From: Filomicrobium sp.
GTDB taxonomy: Bacteria > Pseudomonadota > Alphaproteobacteria > Rhizobiales > Hyphomicrobiaceae
Direction: 5' to 3'
NCBI GenBank assembly: GCA_021775655.1
Contig: JAJFHK010000394.1
Span: 1 to 6,838 of the forward strand
Length of the DNA stretch: 6,838 bases
A model generated the notes under the pieces. It did no database searches. It was not told the DNA's origin and saw only the letters and a program-made list of their open reading frames with translations. Made by a program: the position numbers and the translations under genes. Below, one piece after another: positions 1 to 5,498 of the stretch; within the stretch, counting starts at the first letter, position 1; the number at the start of each line of letters is the position of its first letter.

Positions 1-886
1 CCGAGTTCTAGCTGAACACGGCAATAAAGTTCGTCTCCTTGTCAACGATAGAGAGGCAGAAAACTCCGCACGCGCTAGTCTTGGCGAATCCGCCGAACTC
101 GTTCCGGCCAAGTACGGCGACATCTGGCTGCGCGATACTGGCCCGATCTTCGCAACACGTCCGGAAGGCCCGGTCGCGTTGCGCTTTGCAACCAACAGCT
201 GGGGTGGCAAATTCAATCTCCCAGACGACGCCACCGTCGGCGACGACATCGCCCGCCTTAGCGGGACTCCTGCGCTGAAGTTCGCGTTCGTCTTAGAAGG
301 AGGCGCTATCGATCATGATGGCTGCGGTACAGTCATGACCACGCGCCAAACATTGCTCAATGCGAATCGCAATGGCTGGGACAAGGAAGAGGCAGAAATT
401 GCGTTGCGTGAAGCTTTGGGCGCGCGCAGAATTATCTGGATCGACGAAGGCCTGAAAAACGACCACACGGACGGCCATATTGACAACATCGCCCGGTTTG
501 TGGGTGAAGCAAAAGTCGTCTGTCAGTCACCGGCTGGTTCCGACGATCCCAACGCCGAAACGCTAGACGCCATCGCCAAAACGTTGAGCGCGCAAACCGA
601 TTCCGATGATCGCCCACTGGAAGTTGTCCGCATTCCGGGCACCGGCCGTTATGTCAATCGGGCCGGAGAGGTCTCACCTGCCTCGCACATGAATTTCTTG
701 ATCGCCAACGGCGTCGTTGTCGTGCCTGTCTACGGCACACCGACGCAAGACGCCGCCTTGAGAGCATTTGAAGACGTCTTCCCCGATCGCAGGGTCGTCG
801 GCATTTCTTCGAGGGGTTTGCTGGGATTCGGCGAAGCGGGCGGTGGATCATTCCATTGCATCACGCAGCAGGAACCGTGCCAATGA
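1..886 (+). CDS. aguA: Agmatine deiminase (agmatine iminohydrolase), 5'-truncated by window edge
   Basis: Cytoplasmic enzyme that hydrolyses agmatine to N-carbamoylputrescine and ammonia, in the guanidine-modifying (peptidyl-arginine deiminase-like) fold. The frame is open from base 2, giving 294 codons; family members are about 340-370 residues, so roughly 45 or more N-terminal residues lie upstream of the window. Seen in the fragment: the WLRDTGP substrate motif (W42, D45 of the fragment, bases 125-145), EGG at residues 99-101, the DGHIDN histidine (codon 476-478) and the GGGSFHCITQQ motif with the presumed nucleophilic cysteine (codon 857-859) close to the C-terminus. All expected active-site motifs are therefore present. 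A TTG at 179 is in frame but lies after the WLRDTGP motif, so it is not the start. The stop overlaps the aguB start by 4 bp (ATGA), which indicates translational coupling. Family identity is firm; substrate preference for agmatine over peptidyl-arginine is supported by the aguB neighbour. Confidence 0.94.
   Translation, partial: RVLAEHGNKVRLLVNDREAENSARASLGESAELVPAKYGDIWLRDTGPIFATRPEGPVALRFATNSWGGKFNLPDDATVGDDIARLSGTPALKFAFVLEGGAIDHDGCGTVMTTRQTLLNANRNGWDKEEAEIALREALGARRIIWIDEGLKNDHTDGHIDNIARFVGEAKVVCQSPAGSDDPNAETLDAIAKTLSAQTDSDDRPLEVVRIPGTGRYVNRAGEVSPASHMNFLIANGVVVVPVYGTPTQDAALRAFEDVFPDRRVVGISSRGLLGFGEAGGGSFHCITQQEPCQ
870..873 (+). promoter_or_regulatory. Ribosome binding site of aguB
   Basis: AGGA lies 9 nt before the ATG at 883, inside the end of aguA. 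It supports the ATG start over the in-frame TTG at 856, which lies ahead of this site and has no comparable signal. It fits translation coupled to aguA termination through the ATGA overlap. Confidence 0.6.
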
Positions 887-1731
887 CCAATCGCATTCTG
901 ACTGTTGCCGCAATCCAAACGAGCTACGGTCACGAACTAAAGACCAACATCGAAAAAACCGAAAGTTATGTTCGTGAGGCGGCCGGAAACGGCGCGCAGG
1001 TGATTTTGCCGTCTGAGCTGTTTCAGGGGATCTATTTCTGCTCACGCCAGGATCCGAAATGGTTTGCCGAGGCCCACCCCGTCGACAATCACCCTTGCAT
1101 AACTTCGCTCGCCCCGCTGGCGAAGGAACTCGGCATTGTCATCCCGATCTCATTCTTCGAAAAGGACGGGCCGCGGTATTACAATTCGGTTGCTATCGCC
1201 GATGCGGATGGCTCGATCCTCGGAGTTTACCGCAAGAGCCACATTCCCGACGGCCCCGGCTACATGGAGAAGTATTACTTTCGCCCAGGCGATACTGGCT
1301 TCAAGACCTGGGACACCGCGCACGGCAAAATCGGAGTCGGCATTTGCTGGGATCAATGGTTTCCCGAATGCGCGCGTGCCATGGCGCTGCAGGGAGCCGA
1401 GGTACTTTTCTATCCGACGGCCATCGGCTCAGAACCCTATGACGAGAGCCTCGACACCTCGAAGCTGTGGCGCCGCGCCATGCAAGGTCACGCGGTTGCG
1501 AATGCCATGCCGATCGTCGCTGCAAATCGCATCGGGCAAGAGAACAACGACGGCCTCGAACAGCGCTTCTATGGAAATTCGTTTATCGCTGACCAAACAG
1601 GCGAATTGTCTGAAGCTTTTGGAGCAAACGACGAAGGTATTCTCGTCCACACCTTCGACCTGACTCAAATTGAATCCTATCGTGCCGACTGGGGCTTCTT
1701 CCGCGATCGTCGACCTGAAATATACGGGTAG
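883..1731 (+). CDS. aguB: N-carbamoylputrescine amidase (nitrilase superfamily)
   Basis: Cytoplasmic carbon-nitrogen hydrolase that converts N-carbamoylputrescine to putrescine, CO2 and ammonia, the step after agmatine deiminase. The 282-residue product matches the usual family length of about 290. The nitrilase Glu-Lys-Cys triad is visible: E45 in LPSELFQG, K118 in YRKSHIPD and C155 in GICWDQWFPE. The sequence around C155, the PGYMEKYYFRPGDTGF stretch after the lysine and the FYGNSFI segment near the C-terminus are typical of the plant/bacterial carbamoylputrescine amidase branch rather than of general nitrilases or beta-ureidopropionases. Start choice: ATG at 883 overlaps the aguA stop by 4 bp and has AGGA 9 nt upstream; the TTG at 856 would add nine residues that belong to no known domain. 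The pair forms a minimal agmatine-to-putrescine unit. No arginine decarboxylase is in the window, so the source of agmatine (made elsewhere in the genome, or taken up) cannot be told. Confidence 0.93.
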   Translation: MTNRILTVAAIQTSYGHELKTNIEKTESYVREAAGNGAQVILPSELFQGIYFCSRQDPKWFAEAHPVDNHPCITSLAPLAKELGIVIPISFFEKDGPRYYNSVAIADADGSILGVYRKSHIPDGPGYMEKYYFRPGDTGFKTWDTAHGKIGVGICWDQWFPECARAMALQGAEVLFYPTAIGSEPYDESLDTSKLWRRAMQGHAVANAMPIVAANRIGQENNDGLEQRFYGNSFIADQTGELSEAFGANDEGILVHTFDLTQIESYRADWGFFRDRRPEIYG

Positions 1732-1968
1732 GGATGCGACCTGACTGCCGCGACTACGAACGACTAATAAATATTGGCGGAGTTTTCCTCCCAGCCCAGT
1801 TTTCTGCGGTGCATGTATGGCGCCGCGATCAGCGGAAACGGACCCACTATCCCCAACGAACCGTTAACAGTTTCCAACGCCATTGAATTGTATACATAAC
1901 GATTAAAAAATGTGTCTGAGCGAGTATGGCCAAACAAAATTTAGTAAGTCATTAGCGGTTGGCGGCAG
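1732..1968. other. Intergenic region between aguB and the GyrI-like gene
   Basis: No gene is evident in these 237 bases. A 7-bp stem (1806-1812 with 1820-1826, one G-U pair, 7-nt loop) follows aguB but has no T-run, so it is at best a weak or Rho-assisted terminator. A second, mutually exclusive stem, CCGC 1823-1826 with GCGG 1832-1835, shares its bases. The stretch 1864-1915 is AT-rich, with TTAACA (1864-1869), TTGAAT (1883-1888), the perfect 8-bp palindrome TGTATACA (1889-1896) and an A-run (1904-1910). A promoter for the next gene probably lies here, but no -35/-10 pair has good spacing, so I do not place one. A nine-codon ORF (1926-1955) is present with no support for translation. Confidence 0.35.
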
Positions 1969-2460
1969 ATGAAAAAGGGCAAAGTAGTCTACTTGAAGCC
2001 AACTTGGCTTGCGGGCGTGCACAGCCACGGTCCTTATAGCGAGACCGTTCCCGTGGCCTGGAAGTCCATTCTGGAATGGCTCGAAAGCGGCGATCACTAC
2101 GAAATGCCAGACCGCGGATTCGGGTTGACGTATGACGATCCCCGTACGGTAGCTGCTGACTCATTGCGATATGTAGCCGGGGTCGAAGTAACCGCGGCGT
2201 GGCGTCCGCAGGAGGGCAGCCCGGTGTCGAGGGTCCAGTTCAAGGGCGGCTCTTATACGATCGTGCAGCACAACGGACCCTATTCCGAAGTCGGCGAAAT
2301 CATTTCGAATTACAGGGACAAGTGGGTTCCAAGACTTGGGCTTTGCCTGGACGGAAGACGGCCACTTCTCGCGATCTACCACAGCGATATCCGCATTGTG
2401 GAACCAGAAGATCAAGTCGCAGACATCTGCTTACCCGTGAGGACCGTCGCTGGCGAGTGA
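1969..2460 (+). CDS. Stand-alone GyrI-like small-molecule-binding domain protein
   Basis: A 163-residue soluble cytoplasmic protein made almost entirely of a GyrI-like domain, the fold found in SbmC/GyrI (gyrase inhibitor) and as the effector-binding part of AraC- and MerR-type regulators. No helix-turn-helix region is present, so it is not itself an obvious transcription factor. Two internal copies of an H-x-G-P-Y-S-E motif are visible, HSHGPYSE (18-25) and QHNGPYSE (100-107), each after a short beta-rich segment. This agrees with the two tandem SHS2-like repeats known for this fold. The segment YVAGVEVTAAW (68-78) and the ending ADICLPV (151-157) are also typical. ATG at 1969 has only a weak upstream purine stretch (GGCGGCAG), and an in-frame stop at 1945-1947 rules out a much longer N-terminus. 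The ligand and biological role cannot be deduced. Alternatives are a gyrase-modulating protein, a xenobiotic-binding protein, or a hydrolase of the GyrI-like group; I see nothing that decides. Confidence 0.85.
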   Translation: MKKGKVVYLKPTWLAGVHSHGPYSETVPVAWKSILEWLESGDHYEMPDRGFGLTYDDPRTVAADSLRYVAGVEVTAAWRPQEGSPVSRVQFKGGSYTIVQHNGPYSEVGEIISNYRDKWVPRLGLCLDGRRPLLAIYHSDIRIVEPEDQVADICLPVRTVAGE

Positions 2461-2476
2461 GCCATCGACATCTTAA

Positions 2477-2507
2477 GACCCGACCGGTCTCATCAACCGA
2501 TCGGGTT
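2477..2507. terminator. Hairpin between convergent genes, possible bidirectional terminator
   Basis: CCCGACCGGT (2479-2488) pairs with ACCGATCGGG (2496-2505) through a single C-A mismatch around a 7-nt loop, and an A-T and a G-U pair extend the base. It begins 16 bases after the GyrI-like stop at 2460 and ends 16 bases before the stop of the minus-strand small-protein gene at 2524. The T-tract is poor on either strand, so it may act as a weak terminator or as a 3'-end stabiliser for both transcripts. Confidence 0.5.
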
Positions 2508-2523
2508 CGAAATGCGTCGGAAC

Positions 2524-2805
2524 CTATTTCTTGGCATCGTCGTCCATTTTTTCGGTCTCTGCATCTTTCAGGCAGTCAGTCGCGTCAGCCGTCATGGTAG
2601 GCACAGCCTCACCGACTGCTTTCGTCGCTTCTGTTCCTGTAGCCTTTTTGTCGGCCATGTCTTTGTCGGCGCAACCGCCCTTCATCTTGGGAACTGCGTC
2701 CCCAACGTTCGACGTCGGAGCTTGGCCAGGCTTAACATCTTCAGCGAAGGCAGCCCCGGCAATCGGCAGGAGTGCGGCAAGCGCTAATACGCGGATCGTG
2801 TACAT
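2524..2805 (-). CDS. Small exported two-cysteine protein with internal duplication
   Basis: I do not recognise this as a named family. The 93-residue product has a clear Sec signal peptide: a short basic start (MYTIR), a hydrophobic core of Ala and Leu, and AFA before a likely cut after A21. No lipobox cysteine is present, so a soluble periplasmic protein is expected. The mature part, about 72 residues, is rich in Lys, Asp, Glu, Ala and Thr, with no membrane segment. It holds two related units: VGDAVPKMKGGCADKDM (34-50) and VGEAVPTMTADATDCLKDA (64-82). Each has VG-D/E-AVP, then a methionine, one cysteine (C45, C78) and an acidic/Lys tail. Start choice: ATG at 2805 has a strong GGAGGA 4 nt upstream and puts the signal peptide at the very N-terminus; the longer in-frame versions (to 2853) would bury that site inside the gene and add a non-hydrophobic leader. 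It is convergent with the GyrI-like gene. The function is unknown; the cysteines could form a disulfide or bind metal. Confidence 0.75.
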   Translation of the reverse strand: MYTIRVLALAALLPIAGAAFAEDVKPGQAPTSNVGDAVPKMKGGCADKDMADKKATGTEATKAVGEAVPTMTADATDCLKDAETEKMDDDAKK

Positions 2806-3200
2806 TGTGTCCTCCATTTCCAATCTATCGTTGTTGTGAACCTGGAGGGACAACTTGGATTCCGGCTGAAAGTTGCCTGTAGCGTTGCAATTTCTTGGGT
2901 GTGAGATTTTGTCACTGCCTGCCGTCGCTCAAATTTTGGATGCACGGAGCGGTCCACGACAGCTCAAGCAGAAACAAATGAGACCACCACATCGATCAAC
3001 ACAGCACACTAACCATTAGACCGCTGGATGAGTTTCCGGGTCCGATCATGCTCGACGAATTGACAGCTCGAACGAATACGGCAGCAGAATTCGACTTGGT
3101 GAGCGACTTGCTTACCGCTTCCTATCCTGTCCTGATGCCCGCTACAGCAAGCGGCGTTCCCCGCTCCCCCAAAGTCGAACCGCATGCAATCCTCCTCCCA
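2806..3200. other. Divergent intergenic region between small exported protein gene and ykvA-like gene
   Basis: This 395-base stretch separates two divergent starts, so promoters for both genes should lie within it. I found no convincing -35/-10 pair in either direction. Bases 3048-3200 are an open in-frame extension of the YkvA-like gene, which could be coding if that gene starts at 3048, but the extension has no recognisable domain. On the opposite strand a 58-codon ORF (3009-3185) has GGAGGAGG 5 nt before its ATG. It matches no protein I know, and I leave it out as a gene. Confidence 0.4.
2810..2815 (-). promoter_or_regulatory. Ribosome binding site of the small exported protein gene
   Basis: Reading on the minus strand, GGAGGA stands 4 nt before the ATG at 2805-2803. 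It is the best Shine-Dalgarno match among the supported genes here and fixes the start immediately before the signal peptide. Confidence 0.7.
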
Positions 3201-3581
3201 ATGCTCAACACACTTAAAAGCTGGGCGCACGTCATACGGCGCGACGTCACTGCACTTTACCTCGCCGGCCGCGATGCGCGCACACCCTGGATAGCGAAGG
3301 CCGTCGCGGTGCTCGTCGTTGGCTACGCGCTGAGCCCCATCGATCTCATCCCTGACTTTATTCCGGTCATCGGCTACCTCGACGATCTTATAATCGTGCC
3401 GCTAGGTATCCTGCTTGCCATACACCTGATCCCCACAGCGCTGATGGTTGAATTCCGCCGGTCAGCAGAGGCCCAAGGCAATCTCCCAGCAAGCCGCGCG
3501 GCAGCCGCAATCGTCATCTCGCTATGGGTCGTCGCAGTCATTGCCTGCGCCGCGTGGGTTCTTCCTTGGTTCCAACATTGA
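3201..3581 (+). CDS. YkvA/DUF1232 family membrane protein
   Basis: A 126-residue inner-membrane protein of the DUF1232 (YkvA) family, whose molecular function is not established. The hallmark is seen at residues 45-62: SPIDLIPDFIPVIGYLDD, preceded by the family-typical RRDVTALYLAGRDARTPW (13-30). Hydrophobic segments are WIAKAVAVLVVGYAL (30-44), LIIVPLGILLAIHLIP (63-78) and a strong C-terminal one at about 102-123, giving up to three membrane spans. Start choice: ATG at 3201 begins MLNTLKSWA, which is how family members usually begin, and gives the usual length of about 120-135. An in-frame ATG at 3048 would add 51 residues with no recognisable domain. Neither start has a good ribosome binding site: 3201 is preceded by a C-rich stretch (CCTCCTCCCA) and 3048 by GGGTCCGATC, so the start is uncertain. 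It is divergent from the small exported protein gene and has no evident functional tie to its neighbours. Confidence 0.82.
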   Translation: MLNTLKSWAHVIRRDVTALYLAGRDARTPWIAKAVAVLVVGYALSPIDLIPDFIPVIGYLDDLIIVPLGILLAIHLIPTALMVEFRRSAEAQGNLPASRAAAAIVISLWVVAVIACAAWVLPWFQH

Positions 3582-3589
3582 AGCTCGAT

Positions 3590-3617
3590 CAGGCGATTTA
3601 CGTCGTGGCATCGCCTG
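3590..3617 (+). terminator. Weak hairpin after the YkvA-like gene
   Basis: CAGGCGAT (3590-3597) pairs perfectly with ATCGCCTG (3610-3617) around a 12-nt loop, starting 8 nt after the YkvA-like stop. No T-run follows, so it may only partly terminate or may protect the 3' end. The gap of 151 bases to the next gene leaves room for a separate promoter, but I cannot point to one. Confidence 0.3.
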
Positions 3618-3718
3618 TGCGAATATCCCGGCGTTTCTGGATGCGTAACGATGCGGGTCTCCTTTCGACCTGATGGTCCTAACGAAATGTTGGCGCTACC
3701 AATCCGCAACAAGAAAGA

Positions 3719-3724
3719 AAAGGA
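3719..3724 (+). promoter_or_regulatory. Ribosome binding site of the crotonase-family gene
   Basis: AAAGGA (3719-3724) ends 8 nt before the GTG at 3733. It supports this GTG as the start over the in-frame ATG at 3673, which has no such signal and would place a basic, non-conserved 20-residue leader before the domain. Confidence 0.55.
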
Positions 3725-3732
3725 CTCAGCCG

Positions 3733-4515
3733 GTGGCAACTGACGATCTCATCTATGAAATCCGTGAAGGCATCGGTCACGTGGTCTTTAACCGGCCGGC
3801 AGCGCGTAACGCCTTTACCCTGGAGATGTACCGGGAACTGGCCGACATCTGCGCGGACGTTCCTACCGACGGTTCGGTAAGCGCTATTATTATGACCGGG
3901 GCGGGGGAGAAGGCATTCGGGTCCGGAACTGACATGACCCAGTTCCGCGGATTCTCCAAGTCGGAAGATGCCTGGGAATACGAAGACAAAATGGATAAGG
4001 TGCTCTCCAAGATCGAAGGGTGCCAAGTCCCTACCATCGCTGCAATTAACGGGGCCTGCACGGGAGGCGGGGCCGCGATTGCCGCCTGCTGCGACATCCG
4101 CTTGTCGACGCCGAACTTGAAGTTCGGATTTCCGATTGCACGTACGCTTGGCAACTGTTTATCGGTAAACAATCTGCGCCGCCTCTCAGATCTCCTGGGA
4201 AAGGGGCGTGTCCGTGAAATCATGCTGACGGCGCGGCTGATCGAGGCTGACGAAGCCTTGGAAATCGCTCTCGTATCAGAGATCGCTGAAACGACCGATA
4301 TATTGCAAATTCGCGCGGGCAAGATCGCAGAGCGGATTGCAGCAAACGCGCCTCTGACGCTTCGCGCAACAAAGGAAGGCCTGCGCCGTCTCGGCGATGC
4401 TTCAAGCCGTATCGATGACCGCGACTTAATCGAGATGTGTTACATGAGCGAAGACTTCAAGGAAGGCATGGAAGCCTTCCTCGCTAAGCGCAAACCCGCG
4501 TGGAAGGGGCGCTAA
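3733..4515 (+). CDS. Enoyl-CoA hydratase/isomerase superfamily protein lacking the hydratase glutamates
   Basis: A 260-residue crotonase-fold protein, the usual length for the family, expected to bind an acyl-CoA in the cytoplasm. Visible landmarks: VVFNRPAARNAF (17-28) near the N-terminus, AFGSGTDMTQF (61-71) as the first oxyanion-hole segment, and INGACTGGGAAIAACCDIR (105-123) with the GGG turn as the second. The C-terminal helices carry KEGMEAFLAKRKPAWKGR (243-260). Compared with rat mitochondrial hydratase, the position of Glu144 (GGGCEL) is A115 and that of Glu164 (FGQPE) is I135. Both acid/base residues are therefore absent while the oxyanion hole remains. Classic 2-enoyl-CoA hydration is unlikely; isomerase, dehydratase, hydrolase or decarboxylase chemistry of the superfamily, or simple CoA-ester binding, are alternatives. 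The FGFPIARTLGNCLS stretch (131-144) looks like that of a recurrent proteobacterial subgroup annotated only as enoyl-CoA hydratase. GTG at 3733 is chosen from its ribosome binding site and conserved length. It is convergent with the DUF1223 gene, 17 bp away. Confidence 0.88.
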   Translation: MATDDLIYEIREGIGHVVFNRPAARNAFTLEMYRELADICADVPTDGSVSAIIMTGAGEKAFGSGTDMTQFRGFSKSEDAWEYEDKMDKVLSKIEGCQVPTIAAINGACTGGGAAIAACCDIRLSTPNLKFGFPIARTLGNCLSVNNLRRLSDLLGKGRVREIMLTARLIEADEALEIALVSEIAETTDILQIRAGKIAERIAANAPLTLRATKEGLRRLGDASSRIDDRDLIEMCYMSEDFKEGMEAFLAKRKPAWKGR

Positions 4516-4532
4516 ATCCCATCTACTGAGAT

Positions 4533-5294
4533 TCAGCCATCAAGCCACGCAGCGCCGACAATTGGCCCGCCTGCACCTTGTTGGACCAGCACTGCGAATG
4601 CGTCGGTATCGCGCCGATTGATTGCAGCACTGTCGAGGCGAAATGTTTCGGCCTTGCCGGTCCACATGCCGACGGGGGAGAGGTCTCGCACGACGTTGTA
4701 ATAGGTAAGTTGGCGTCCGCGATTTTCCCCGCGCTTGATCTTCACGCCACCGGTCTTCTTGACGACCGCCAGCCAAACCGTGCATCGCGATTTCGACGCT
4801 CCATCCAAGGACTGACCAACCTCGATCAACATTGTCTTGTCTTCGGTACGCAGCGTCACGGGAACACTGATCGGAGATAACCGGTCCATCGCAATGATGG
4901 CTTTGTCAATCAGCCGCTGGCGGGAACCGACCTCATGGGTACGCCCGTTGACGACGACCTGCGGAGTATAAACATTTCCGTCGCCGCGAGCGTGGGCATA
5001 CGTGCGCTGCCGTTCGGAAAACTGCGGCGATGCGAATGTGTCCTTCCAGCCAAGATAATCCCAATAGTCGACGGGCATCGACAACGCCAGAACGTCTGGC
5101 CTGTCGATATACGTTTTCAGAAGCGCGTCGGCCGGTGGGCATGACGAGCACCCCTGGCTGGTGAAGAGTTCGACAACCGCTTTGATCTTGGGGCCTTCAG
5201 CGCGGACCTCGTGAGTGTTGGCGGCAAGCATCATGGAAACGCTGGCGGCGGCGGCAACGAACCCGGGGACCAAAGTGGTGTAAATCCTGATCAT
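4533..5294 (-). CDS. Exported DUF1223 thioredoxin-like protein
   Basis: A 253-residue DUF1223 family protein, a predicted thioredoxin-fold domain of unknown function sent to the periplasm. A signal peptide covers about residues 1-32: MIRIYTTLVPGF, then an Ala-rich hydrophobic core and a likely cut after VRA. The mature part begins with the family hallmark VELFTSQGCSSCPPADALL (41-59), carrying the CxxC pair C49 and C52. It continues with YWDYLGWKDTFASPQFSERQ (78-97), the VYTPQVVVNG stretch (108-117) with its likely cis-proline P111, and GENRGRQLTYYNVVR (189-203). The C-terminal part is beta-rich. A third cysteine, C171, sits in the second half. A redox role is likely from the CxxC, but partner and substrate are unknown. 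ATG at 5294 is taken as the start; a TTG codon directly before it is possible but unneeded, and the ribosome binding site is weak (GAGAG about 5 nt upstream). It lies downstream of acnA on the same strand, but a strong terminator separates them, so its own promoter is expected in 5295-5430. Confidence 0.88.
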   Translation of the reverse strand: MIRIYTTLVPGFVAAAASVSMMLAANTHEVRAEGPKIKAVVELFTSQGCSSCPPADALLKTYIDRPDVLALSMPVDYWDYLGWKDTFASPQFSERQRTYAHARGDGNVYTPQVVVNGRTHEVGSRQRLIDKAIIAMDRLSPISVPVTLRTEDKTMLIEVGQSLDGASKSRCTVWLAVVKKTGGVKIKRGENRGRQLTYYNVVRDLSPVGMWTGKAETFRLDSAAINRRDTDAFAVLVQQGAGGPIVGAAWLDG

Positions 5295-5430
5295 CAAGCT
5301 CTCGGTACCTTTCTTGCCCTCTCAGGAGGTGGCGGCGTAGTCCGCAATATCCAGAATGTCGCCTTCAATAGGAAGTCACGAACGGGTTATGGCGTAAACT
5401 CCGGGTTGAGGCGTGCCGAATACAGCGCAT

Positions 5431-5466
5431 AAAAACACATCGGGCCACTCCGAGAGTGGCCCGATG
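5431..5466 (-). terminator. Strong intrinsic terminator of acnA
   Basis: On the minus strand a perfect 13-bp GC-rich stem (arms 5466-5454 and 5450-5438) encloses a 3-nt loop. It is followed by TG and five T residues (5435-5431). It starts 32 nt after the acnA stop, so it should end acnA transcription before the DUF1223 gene. Confidence 0.9.
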
Positions 5467-5498
5467 CAAGGAGGAACTCGTTGCCCGAGCCCAAAGAA

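Noticed and set aside
179..181. TTG as start codon of a 235-residue agmatine deiminase
   Set aside because: The same frame is open to base 2 and encodes the conserved WLRDTGP motif upstream of this codon, so the gene simply starts outside the window.
1136..1663. 175-codon plus-strand frame inside aguB
   Set aside because: It overlaps a gene with intact catalytic motifs in another frame and has an Arg/Ser/Pro-rich composition typical of a shadow frame in GC-rich DNA.
2531..2839. 102-codon plus-strand frame opposite the small exported protein
   Set aside because: The minus-strand frame has a signal peptide, an internal repeat and a strong ribosome binding site; the plus-strand frame is its antisense shadow.
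2835..2863. GGAAT...GGTT pair on the minus strand resembling an EcfG-type (general stress) promoter upstream of the small exported protein
   Set aside because: The -35-like part is GGAAT rather than GGAAC and the -10-like part is poor, so the match is within what chance gives.
3673..3732. ATG at 3673 as the start of the crotonase-family gene
   Set aside because: It adds 20 basic, unconserved residues and has no ribosome binding site, whereas GTG at 3733 has AAAGGA 8 nt upstream and gives the family's usual length.
3777..4322. 181-codon minus-strand frame opposite the crotonase-family gene
   Set aside because: It lies entirely antisense to a well-supported gene and shows no recognisable domain or start signal.
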